NCBI GenBank assembly: GCA_041617155.1
Contig: JBFJPL010000069.1
Location: 1 to 21,990, forward strand
Length of the DNA: 21,990 bases
Direction of reading: 5' to 3'
Source: CAMYKD01 sp041617155
Lineage (GTDB): Bacteria > Pseudomonadota > Alphaproteobacteria > Kiloniellales > JAKSDN01
Of this stretch, positions 7,428-13,747 are shown in pieces. Positions within the stretch are counted from its first letter, which is position 1. Each line of letters begins with the position of its first letter. The position numbers were made by a program, and so were the translations under genes. The notes beneath the pieces were generated by a model. It was given only the letters and a program-made list of their open reading frames with translations, made no database searches and was not told where the DNA came from.

Positions 7428-8514
7428 GACAGCCGTGGAATTTCAAGTGTCGGAGTCAAACCATTCGGGCCGTTCTTCAGATCCGGGCAGGGCTAGGCGC
7501 TTGGCCTCGCGTGCGGTCATCTTTGGCTGCGAGGGCCTGGAGCTGACGTCCTGGGAGCGGGACTTCTTTGCCGACAGCGATCCGCTGGGCTTCATTCTCT
7601 TTGCCCGGAACTGCGACTCGCCGGGCCAGGTAAAGGCGCTCGCAGGGTCTTTGCGCGCCAGCATCGGTCGCGACGACGCGCCGGTCCTGATCGATCAGGA
7701 AGGCGGCCGCGTGCAGCGCATGAGACCGCCCCATTGGCGCCGCGTTCCGCCGCCCGGCCGGTTCGGCGACATGGCCCTGACCGACCGCGTCCGGGCACTC
7801 GATGCGGTCGAGGTGAACGCGACCCTGCTGGCAAGCGAGCTGTTGGCCTGCGGTATCACCGTCGACTGCCTGCCGCTGCTCGACCTCAGGATGCCGGATG
7901 CCCACGAGATCATAGGCGACCGCAGTTTCGGGTCCGACCCGGCCCTGGTGGCGGACCTCGGCCGGGCATGCTGCGACGGACTGACGGCCGGCGGGGTCGT
8001 GCCGGTGATCAAGCATATCCCCGGCCACGGACGGGCCCTGGTCGACAGTCACGCCGAGCTGCCGCGCGTCGACACTTCCCTGGCGGAACTCGAGCGGACC
8101 GATTTCGCGCCGTTTCGCGCGCTGGCCGATATGCCTTGGGCAATGACCGCCCATGTCGTCTACAGCGCGATCGACCCCGAGCAACCGGCAACGACCTCGC
8201 CGATGGTCATCGATCAGGTGATTCGCGGCGCCATCGGGTTCGACGGCCTGTTGGTCTCCGACGACCTCTCCATGGAAGCTCTCGAGGGCGATGTCGGCGC
8301 GCGAGCGGCGGCGGCGCTCGCGGCCGGCTGCGACGTGGCCCTTCATTGCAACGGCAAGGCCGACGAGATGCGCGCCGTCGCCGCGGCCAGCGGGCCGCTG
8401 GCCGCCGAGGCCGAGCGCCGGCTGGCGGCCGGTGCAGCGCTTGTCGCCGCGCCAACCCGGGTCGACAGCGCGGCGCTGGCCGCGCGGCTCGATAGTCTGC
8501 TGGCCGACGCATGA
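7426..8514 (+). CDS. nagZ: Beta-N-acetylhexosaminidase NagZ
   Basis: This family 3 glycoside hydrolase removes GlcNAc from 1,6-anhydromuropeptides in the cytoplasm during peptidoglycan recycling. Motifs are clear: LIDQEGGRVQR in the N-terminal half, KHIPGHG (from residue 196) on the loop with the catalytic His, and VSDDLSM (277-282) with the nucleophilic Asp. The start is uncertain. The ATG at 7426 gives 362 residues and has GAGG seven bases upstream, but it lies in the last arm of a palindromic repeat, and the first 25 residues do not resemble NagZ. A GTG at 7447 gives 355 residues. A TTG at 7501 gives 337 residues beginning MASRAVIFGCEG, close to the usual NagZ N terminus and length. The stop overlaps the downstream protease gene by ATGA. 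Function is secure; the N terminus is not. Confidence 0.93.
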   Translation: MTAVEFQVSESNHSGRSSDPGRARRLASRAVIFGCEGLELTSWERDFFADSDPLGFILFARNCDSPGQVKALAGSLRASIGRDDAPVLIDQEGGRVQRMRPPHWRRVPPPGRFGDMALTDRVRALDAVEVNATLLASELLACGITVDCLPLLDLRMPDAHEIIGDRSFGSDPALVADLGRACCDGLTAGGVVPVIKHIPGHGRALVDSHAELPRVDTSLAELERTDFAPFRALADMPWAMTAHVVYSAIDPEQPATTSPMVIDQVIRGAIGFDGLLVSDDLSMEALEGDVGARAAAALAAGCDVALHCNGKADEMRAVAAASGPLAAEAERRLAAGAALVAAPTRVDSAALAARLDSLLADA

Positions 8515-9206
8515 TCGACGATCCCTCGAAACTGCTCTATACGGTGTCGGTCTGGGTTCTACCGGTCCTGCTGGCGATCACGCTGCACGAAGCGGCGCAC
8601 GGTTACGTGGCCTGGCGCTTGGGTGACGACACGGCCTACCGGCAGGGCCGGGTCAGCTTCAACCCCTTGCGCCATATCGACGGCTTCGGCACGGTCCTGT
8701 TGCCGGCCATTCTGCTGTTCTTGCGGGCGCCCTTTCTGTTCGGCTGGGCCAAGCCCGTGCCGGTCGCGTTTCATCGTCTGCGCCGGCCGCGGCGCGACAT
8801 GGTGCTGGTCGCGGCGGCCGGGCCGGCGACGAATTTCGCCTTGGCGACGGTTTCGGCGCTGCTGTTGAACATGGTGCCCTGGCTGCCCTTGCCGGCGGCC
8901 TCCTGGCTCGGCCAGAACCTCGTCAACGCGATTCTGATCAACCTGGTACTGGCGATTTTCAACATGCTGCCGCTACCGCCGCTCGACGGCGGGCGGGTCG
9001 CCGTCGGCCTTTTGCCAAGAGTGCTGGCGCTGCCGCTTGCCCGACTCGAGCGTTATGGCATGTTAATCATCATCGGCGTGGTGTTTCTGCTGCCGTACAT
9101 TGGCAATCGGCTTGGCCTCGACCTGCATGTGTTCTATTGGGTCGTCGGCAAGCCGCTGCAATGGCTGTGGCCCCTGTTCTCCAGGTTGTCGGGAGGTGTG
9201 GTGTGA
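8511..9206 (+). CDS. M50-family (site-2-protease-like) membrane metalloprotease
   Basis: This 231-residue polytopic protein resembles M50B site-2 proteases, which cut substrates within the membrane. The zinc motif HEAAH occupies 26-30 in the first hydrophobic helix, and the third ligand motif LPPLDGG places Asp159 in a later helix, the spacing expected for short S2P homologues. There is no PDZ domain or large periplasmic insert, unlike RseP, so it belongs to the compact type. The ATG overlaps the nagZ stop (ATGA) with no independent ribosome binding site, so coupling is likely. The scpA GTG overlaps its own stop (GTGA). An S2P-like gene between nagZ and scpA is common in Alphaproteobacteria, but its substrate is not known to me and the context does not reveal it. 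Confidence 0.9.
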   Translation: MIDDPSKLLYTVSVWVLPVLLAITLHEAAHGYVAWRLGDDTAYRQGRVSFNPLRHIDGFGTVLLPAILLFLRAPFLFGWAKPVPVAFHRLRRPRRDMVLVAAAGPATNFALATVSALLLNMVPWLPLPAASWLGQNLVNAILINLVLAIFNMLPLPPLDGGRVAVGLLPRVLALPLARLERYGMLIIIGVVFLLPYIGNRLGLDLHVFYWVVGKPLQWLWPLFSRLSGGVV

Positions 9207-9988
9207 GCGAGCCGACTTTGTTTGAAGACGACAGCCCGCCGGAAGGCGCCGGCGAGAGTGTGCTGCTGCTCGACCTGGAAGGTTATGACGGGCCGATCGA
9301 CGTCCTGCTGCAGCTGGCGCGCGACCAAATGGTCGACCTGACCAAGATATCGATCCTGGCACTTGCCGACCAGTACCTGGAGTTCGTTCGTGCGGCGCGC
9401 CGCTTGCACCTGGAGTTGGCCGCCGACTACCTGGTCATGGCCGCTTGGCTGGCCTACCTCAAGTCGCGCCTGCTGCTGCCGGAACCGGGCGGCGACGAGG
9501 AGCCGAGCGGCGCCGAGATGGCGGCCGCGCTGCGCTATCGGCTGCAGCGGCTCGAGGCGATGAAGAACGCCGGCCAGCGGCTCTTGGCGCGGCCGCTCTT
9601 GGACCGCGATGTCTTTCCCCGTGGCGCGCCCGACGTTCTGCGCGTGGTGACCGACGCCACCTACCAGGCGAGCCTCTACGAACTGCTCAAGGCCTATGCC
9701 GCGATCAAGGGGCGGGAGAGCTTTTCCAGCCTGCGAATAGCCGCAAGCGAGCTTTATTCGGTCGAGGAGGCGCTACTGCGGCTGAACCGCCTGCTCGGCG
9801 AGACGCCGGGCTGGCGGACGCTCTCGGCGTTTCTGCCCGCCGAGCTGCTCGACGGCCTGGTCCTGCGCTCGGCCCTGGCCGCGACCTTGGCGGCCAGTCT
9901 GGAGATGTGCCGCGAGGGCAAGCTTCAAATCCGCCAGGACGGCGCCTTCGGGCCGATCTACCTGCGCGGCAAGGAGACGCCGGCATGA
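9203..9988 (+). CDS. scpA: Segregation and condensation protein A
   Basis: This is the 261-residue kleisin subunit of the bacterial SMC-ScpAB condensin, which bridges SMC heads and helps organise and segregate the chromosome. The conserved N-terminal segment, with a GYDGPIDVLLQLARDQMVDL-type stretch, is followed by the helical segment with YLVMAAWLAYLKSRLLLP, and there is a C-terminal winged-helix region. The GTG at 9203 is chosen because it overlaps the protease stop (GTGA), has GGGAGG six bases upstream, and gives the standard N terminus; an ATG at 9137 would add 22 residues read out of frame through the protease gene. The end overlaps scpB by ATGA, as expected for partners that form one complex. 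No smc gene is in the window. Confidence 0.94.
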   Translation: MSEPTLFEDDSPPEGAGESVLLLDLEGYDGPIDVLLQLARDQMVDLTKISILALADQYLEFVRAARRLHLELAADYLVMAAWLAYLKSRLLLPEPGGDEEPSGAEMAAALRYRLQRLEAMKNAGQRLLARPLLDRDVFPRGAPDVLRVVTDATYQASLYELLKAYAAIKGRESFSSLRIAASELYSVEEALLRLNRLLGETPGWRTLSAFLPAELLDGLVLRSALAATLAASLEMCREGKLQIRQDGAFGPIYLRGKETPA

Positions 9989-10740
9989 GCGACCGCTTCG
10001 AACAGCTGCGCCTGCTCGAGGCGATTCTCTTTGCCTCCGCCGAACCGCTCGGTGCGGCACAGCTCGGCCGGCATCTGCCGGAAGACACCGATCTGGCCTC
10101 CTTGATGCAGGAACTCGCCGCGCTTTATGCCAATCGTGGGGTCAATCTGGTTCAGGCCGGCGACCGCTGGGCGTTTCGAACGGCAAGCGACCTGGCCCCG
10201 TTGATGCAGGTCGAGCACAAGGTGGTGCGCAAGCTGTCTCGTGCCGCCCTGGAAACGCTCGCGGTCATTGCCTACCATCAGCCTGTGACCCGCGGCGAGA
10301 TCGAGGAGGTGCGCGGCGTCGCTCTCTCCAAGGGTACGCTCGACACGCTGCTGGAGGCCGGCTGGGTCAAACCCAAGGGACGCAGGCGGACCCCCGGCCG
10401 GCCGGTCACCTGGGCCACCACTGCCGATTTCCTGGATCATTTCGGCCTCGAGGGGCTTGACGCGCTGCCCGGTCTGGCGGAACTGAAGGCGGCCGGCCTG
10501 CTCGACGCCCGCCCGGCGATCTCCGCCATGGGCGAGCGGGGCGGCCTGGTGGACAACGAAGACGCGAGCCCGCCAGCGCGCGACGATGACGAGCCGGAAG
10601 AGGGCGGTCCTTGGGACCTGCTTGCCGCCGAATTCGGCGAGGAACTCCTGGCCGATCGTCCGAACAATAGCGCCGAAGAGCCGATTTCCGAGGATGCGGC
10701 GTTGGCCGAACCCGCCGATCGAGACGAAGACCCGATCTGA
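9985..10740 (+). CDS. scpB: Segregation and condensation protein B
   Basis: This 251-residue protein is the second non-SMC subunit of the condensin complex and binds the ScpA linker through paired winged-helix domains. The N terminus has the family's LRLLEAILFASAEPL, and the middle has AALETLAVIAYHQPVTRGEIEEVRGV, the best-conserved ScpB segment. After about residue 185 there is an acidic, low-complexity tail, longer than in many ScpB proteins and probably disordered. The ATG at 9985 overlaps the scpA stop and has AAGGAG eight bases upstream; the same frame is open further upstream but only through scpA in a wrong frame. It is the last gene of the overlapping run. A hairpin followed by six T residues begins 64 bases after its stop. 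Confidence 0.94.
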   Translation: MSDRFEQLRLLEAILFASAEPLGAAQLGRHLPEDTDLASLMQELAALYANRGVNLVQAGDRWAFRTASDLAPLMQVEHKVVRKLSRAALETLAVIAYHQPVTRGEIEEVRGVALSKGTLDTLLEAGWVKPKGRRRTPGRPVTWATTADFLDHFGLEGLDALPGLAELKAAGLLDARPAISAMGERGGLVDNEDASPPARDDDEPEEGGPWDLLAAEFGEELLADRPNNSAEEPISEDAALAEPADRDEDPI

Positions 10741-10746
10741 GAGTTC

Positions 10747-10775
10747 TTGCAACTGCAACTCACTCTCAATACCTT
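10747..10775 (+). promoter_or_regulatory. Possible promoter with Fur-like operator for the ABC ATPase
   Basis: The sequence at 10747-10771 (TTGCAACTGCAACTCACTC, then TCAATA) resembles proteobacterial Fur operators of the type GCAAATGCGAATCATTCTC, though with several mismatches. The same bases contain a -35-like TTGCAA (10747-10752), 17 bases before a weak -10, TACCTT (10770-10775). A repressor bound here would cover the promoter. TTGCA-AC-TGCAA is also a short inverted repeat. The guess gains weight because the next gene encodes an iron(III)-type ABC ATPase. Confidence 0.3.
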
Positions 10776-10804
10776 GATTGAAGCGCAGGCCTCGTCCCTC
10801 CGGG

Positions 10805-10830
10805 CCCGTGGCGCGGTACGGGAGTTTTTT
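10805..10830 (+). terminator. Hairpin with T6 tract before the ABC ATPase
   Basis: CCCGT (10805-10809) can pair with ACGGG (10818-10822) around an eight-base loop, followed by AG and six T residues (10825-10830). It may end the dgt-to-scpB transcript. It lies only 12 bases before the ATPase ATG (10842), so it would sit in the leader of any message that starts upstream and could act as an attenuator. The stem is short, so strength is doubtful. Confidence 0.4.
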
Positions 10831-10841
10831 CAGCAACTGAC

Positions 10842-11912
10842 ATGGATGCCCTTCGCCTAGAAAACGTCAGCCACGCCTTCGGCGCTCTTCTGGCGGTTGA
10901 CGACGTCAGCTTGTCGGTGGCGCCGGGTGAGCTGGTGTGCCTGCTCGGGCCGTCGGGCTGCGGCAAGACCACGGTATTGCGCATCGCCGCCGGGCTCGAG
11001 GCCTTGCAGCGGGGCCGAGTGATCATGTCCGGCACGCCGGTCGCCGGGCAGGGCCGGGCCGTGCCGCCGGAACAGCGCGGCGTCGGGCTGGTGTTCCAGG
11101 ACTACGCGCTGTTTCCCCATCTGTCGGTCCTGGACAACGTGGCCTTCGGGCTCAGCGGTCTGCCGGCCAGGGAGCGGCGCGGCCGGGCGCTGGAGACGCT
11201 CGGTCAGGTCGGCATGGCGGAGTCCGCCGAGGTCTTTCCCCATACCCTTTCGGGCGGACAACAGCAACGTGTGGCCCTGGCCCGGGCGCTGGCGCCAAAG
11301 CCCAAGGTGATGTTGCTCGACGAGCCCTTTTCGGGCCTGGACGCGCGTCTGCGCAACCAAGTCCGGGACGAGACGCTGCATCTCCTGAAACACAGCGGTA
11401 CGGCGACCTTGATGGTCACCCACGACCCGGAGGAGGCGATGTTCATGGCCGACAAGGTCGCCTTGATGCGCGCCGGACGCCTGGTCCAGCTGGGCCGCCC
11501 GACCGACCTCTATTTCGCGCCCCTCGATGCCTTCGTGGCTAGCTTTTTCGGTGAGATCAACCATTTGCGGGGCGTCATCCGGGACGGCCGTGTGACCACG
11601 CCGTTCGGAGAGGTGATTGCGCCGCAGGTGGCGGAAGGCACCGCGGTGGAGATCCTGATCCGGCCCGAGGCCCTGCGCTTACAGCCGCTTGGCAGCGATT
11701 TGGGGTCCGATCTCGGCACCGCCCGGGTGATGGCCGCGCGCATGCTCGGACGCAGCAGCCTCGTGCACCTCAGCGTCAACCGCGCCGATGGCGGTGATCT
11801 GCATCTCCACGCTCGGATACCCGGGCGCTTCCTGCCGGCCGAAGACGAGGTGCTGGCGGTCCATCTGGACCGCTCCCAGGCCTTTGTCTTTCCGCTTAAC
11901 GACGCCACATAA
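10842..11912 (+). CDS. Iron(III)-type ABC transporter ATP-binding protein (FbpC-like)
   Basis: This 356-residue protein is the ATPase subunit of an importer of the CUT/Fe3+ class and would act on the cytoplasmic face of the inner membrane. It has Walker A GPSGCGKTT (36-44), a Q-loop in VFQDYALFPH, signature LSGGQ (136-140), Walker B VMLLDEP (157-162, Asp160 and Glu161), switch His194, and a C-terminal TOBE-like region from about 240 to 350. The stretch around LDAFVASFFGEIN resembles FbpC/AfuC proteins more than sugar or polyamine ATPases, so ferric iron is the best guess. No permease or binding-protein gene adjoins it, so its partners must be encoded elsewhere or it serves another transporter. 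GSDL is repeated in tandem near residue 286. No good ribosome binding site is seen before the ATG. Confidence 0.85.
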   Translation: MDALRLENVSHAFGALLAVDDVSLSVAPGELVCLLGPSGCGKTTVLRIAAGLEALQRGRVIMSGTPVAGQGRAVPPEQRGVGLVFQDYALFPHLSVLDNVAFGLSGLPARERRGRALETLGQVGMAESAEVFPHTLSGGQQQRVALARALAPKPKVMLLDEPFSGLDARLRNQVRDETLHLLKHSGTATLMVTHDPEEAMFMADKVALMRAGRLVQLGRPTDLYFAPLDAFVASFFGEINHLRGVIRDGRVTTPFGEVIAPQVAEGTAVEILIRPEALRLQPLGSDLGSDLGTARVMAARMLGRSSLVHLSVNRADGGDLHLHARIPGRFLPAEDEVLAVHLDRSQAFVFPLNDAT

Positions 11913-11947
11913 CGTTAAGAGTAACGGGCTAATTTGACCGGGAGTCA

Positions 11948-11976
11948 TTGCGGGGCTGGGGCGTTTTTGCCATAGT
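11948..11976 (+). promoter_or_regulatory. Candidate tatABC promoter
   Basis: TTGCGG (11948-11953) and CATAGT (11971-11976) are separated by 17 bases, a good match to alphaproteobacterial housekeeping promoters. Transcription would start near 11983 and give a leader of about 45 bases before the tatA ATG. The context ATAGTCCG is shared with the yajC promoter. Confidence 0.55.
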
Positions 11977-12026
11977 CCGGCCTCTGAGGACACAGTTTCA
12001 CTGAGATAAGTCGGAGAACCCTTAAG

Positions 12027-12275
12027 ATGGGTACATTTAGTATTTGGCATTGGCTGATCGTGCTGGTCGTCGTTCTGGTGTTGTTCGGCGGCGGCGGCAA
12101 GATCCCCAAGCTGATGCGCGATATGGGCAAGGGCATTAACGCCTTCAAGAAGGGCCTCAAGGAAAAGGACGAAGGCGGCGCTGAAGCCCAGGACCATACG
12201 CCGATTGAGGAGCAAGGCGCCACGGTGTCCAGTTCCGTCAAGCGGGAGAAGGACAAGACGGCGGCTGAGGGCTGA
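12027..12275 (+). CDS. tatA: Twin-arginine translocase subunit TatA
   Basis: This 82-residue protein is the pore-forming or membrane-weakening component of the Tat system, which exports folded proteins with twin-arginine signals. A short periplasmic start and a transmembrane helix (about 6-20) lead into the hinge FGGGGKIPKLM and an amphipathic helix MGKGINAFKKGLKEK, the TatA pattern, followed by a polar tail. The ATG has GGAG ten bases upstream. It opens the tatABC cluster and appears to have its own promoter. A hairpin with a T-rich tail lies between it and tatB, which could give the TatA excess that Tat systems need. The very short N terminus and FG-KIP hinge distinguish it from the TatB that follows. 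Confidence 0.95.
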   Translation: MGTFSIWHWLIVLVVVLVLFGGGGKIPKLMRDMGKGINAFKKGLKEKDEGGAEAQDHTPIEEQGATVSSSVKREKDKTAAEG

Positions 12276-12284
12276 CCTTGGGTC

Positions 12285-12314
12285 GGTCTTCCTGCGAAGG
12301 CCAGATTTGTTTTT
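12285..12314 (+). terminator. Attenuator-like hairpin between tatA and tatB
   Basis: GGTCTTC (12285-12291) pairs with GAAGGCC (12296-12302) as a seven-base-pair stem with one G-T wobble and a four-base CTGC loop. It is followed by AGA and the T-rich tract TTTGTTTTT (12306-12314). This looks like an intrinsic terminator inside the operon, ten bases after the tatA stop and before the tatB ribosome binding site. Partial termination would make tatA more abundant than tatBC; it might instead be an RNA-processing or 3'-stabilising hairpin. Confidence 0.55.
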
Positions 12315-12332
12315 CAACCTGAAGGCGCGGTC

Positions 12333-12809
12333 ATGTTCGACATCGGCTGGTCGGAAATGGCGGTGGTGGCGCTCCTGGCGCTGATCGTCATCGGCCCGAA
12401 AGATCTACCTCGCGTGATGCGGGCGGCATCCCATTGGGTCCGCAAGGCAAGGGCGCTCGGCCGCGAATTCCAGTCCGGAATCGACGAGATGATTCGCGAG
12501 GCCGATCTGGACGACGCCAAGAACGCGATCGAGAGCACCCGCAACCTGGACATCGACAAGGTGGTGCAGGACACCTTGGACCCGACCGGCTCGGTCGCGG
12601 ACGAGGTCGAGCGCCTGGAAGCCGAGACCCGCGCCGAGACGGCCGACGGCGCAGACCGAGATGACGGCGACGGCGAGGACACCGCGGCCGGGGCCACGAT
12701 CGTCAAGCATCCGGTGCAGATCGCGCCGCCGCACTCCCTGACACCGCCGCCGACCGAAGAGGAAGCCGCCTCGACGCCGGACGACGACACCTCGAAGAAA
12801 CGGGCATGA
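12333..12809 (+). CDS. tatB: Twin-arginine translocase subunit TatB
   Basis: This 158-residue protein forms the substrate-receptor complex of the Tat translocase with TatC. MFDIGWSEMAVVALLALIVI is the TatB transmembrane helix, with the conserved Glu8. The hinge GPKDLPRVMR and a long amphipathic helix (about 24-65) follow, then an acidic, Pro-rich, probably disordered tail. The ATG is preceded by GAAGG at seven bases. It overlaps tatC by ATGA, so TatB and TatC synthesis should be coupled, whereas tatA is set apart by a spacer with a hairpin. Confidence 0.95.
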   Translation: MFDIGWSEMAVVALLALIVIGPKDLPRVMRAASHWVRKARALGREFQSGIDEMIREADLDDAKNAIESTRNLDIDKVVQDTLDPTGSVADEVERLEAETRAETADGADRDDGDGEDTAAGATIVKHPVQIAPPHSLTPPPTEEEAASTPDDDTSKKRA

Positions 12810-13654
12810 GCGCGGTGGCCGAGAGCGGCGACGGCGGCAAGATGCCGCTGCTCGATCACCTGATCGAGCTCAGGTCCCGTCTTCTGAAGAGCGTGGTCGG
12901 CCTGTTGATTGCCTTTCTGATCTGCTTCTTCTTCGCCGAGAACATCTTCGAGTATCTCCAGCGGCCCTTGGCTGAGGCGCTGATTGCCAAGGGCGTCGAC
13001 GGCCGGGTGTTGCGCATCATCTTCACCGGCCCGGCGGAGGTCTTCATCACCTATGTGAAGATGGCCTTCTTCGCCGCCGCCTTCATTTCCTGTCCGCTGT
13101 TCCTGACCCAGATCTGGCTGTTCGTCGCGCCAGGCCTCTACAAGAACGAGAAATCCGCATTCGCGCCGTTCCTGGTCGCGACCCCGGTGCTGTTCTTCAT
13201 CGGCGGGGCACTGGTCTACTACGTGATCTACCCGCTGGCGCTCCGCTTCTTCCTGAGCTTCGAGACGCCGGGCGGCGAGGGCACCCTGCCGATCGAGCTG
13301 GAGGCCCGCGTCAGCGAATACTTCTCGCTGCTGATGAAGCTGATTTTCGCCTTCGGGTTGTGCTTCCAACTGCCGGTGATCATGACGCTCCTGGCGCGCG
13401 TCGGCCTGGCCACCTCGAAGGGCATGGCGGCCAAGCGCAAGTACGCCATCGTCGGCGTTTTCATCGTCGCGGCGATCTTCACGCCGCCCGATCCGCTGAG
13501 CCAGATCTCCTTGGCCATACCGATCGTGCTGCTCTACGAGGTCTCGATCTACATGGCCAAGCTGGTCGAGAAAAAGCGCGCCAAGGACGAGTACGACGAT
13601 GACGACGACGCGGAAGACGACGCGGATGGCGAGGGTGAGGTCAAGCCGACTTAG
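12806..13654 (+). CDS. tatC: Twin-arginine translocase subunit TatC
   Basis: This 282-residue polytopic protein is the core of the Tat receptor and binds the twin-arginine signal. The N terminus carries the conserved PLLDHLIELRSRLLK, followed by six hydrophobic helices. The region PAEVFITYVKMAFF and the loop WLFVAPGLYKNEK, with the conserved Pro and Glu, are TatC signatures. Beyond the last helix is a highly charged Asp/Glu-rich cytoplasmic tail of about 30 residues, somewhat longer and more acidic than in E. coli TatC. The ATG overlaps the tatB stop by four bases. It is the last gene of the cluster; a separate promoter seems to serve serS. Confidence 0.97.
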   Translation: MSAVAESGDGGKMPLLDHLIELRSRLLKSVVGLLIAFLICFFFAENIFEYLQRPLAEALIAKGVDGRVLRIIFTGPAEVFITYVKMAFFAAAFISCPLFLTQIWLFVAPGLYKNEKSAFAPFLVATPVLFFIGGALVYYVIYPLALRFFLSFETPGGEGTLPIELEARVSEYFSLLMKLIFAFGLCFQLPVIMTLLARVGLATSKGMAAKRKYAIVGVFIVAAIFTPPDPLSQISLAIPIVLLYEVSIYMAKLVEKKRAKDEYDDDDDAEDDADGEGEVKPT

Positions 13655-13674
13655 TCTGCGAGCCTTCTACGCCA

Positions 13675-13704
13675 TGGACAGCCATACGCGCGAGCCCCTA
13701 TAAG
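13675..13704 (+). promoter_or_regulatory. Candidate serS promoter
   Basis: TGGACA (13675-13680) and TATAAG (13699-13704) lie 18 bases apart, close to the sigma70 consensus in otherwise GC-rich DNA. Transcription would begin near 13711, leaving a leader of about 37 bases before the serS ATG. It implies that serS and the genes after it can be transcribed independently of tatABC. Confidence 0.45.
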
Positions 13705-13747
13705 GGCCGGCACCCGCAAACCCTGGTCCTCGATTCGCCCGGCAGGC

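Noticed and set aside
9137..9202. A longer scpA start at ATG 9137
   Set aside because: It would read through the protease gene in another frame, whereas GTG 9203 has a strong ribosome binding site and a GTGA overlap.
11895..11919. Inverted repeat CTTAACG/CGTTAAG around the stop codon of the ABC ATPase
   Set aside because: The stem is AT-rich with an 11-base loop and no T tract, so neither a terminator nor an operator can be supported.
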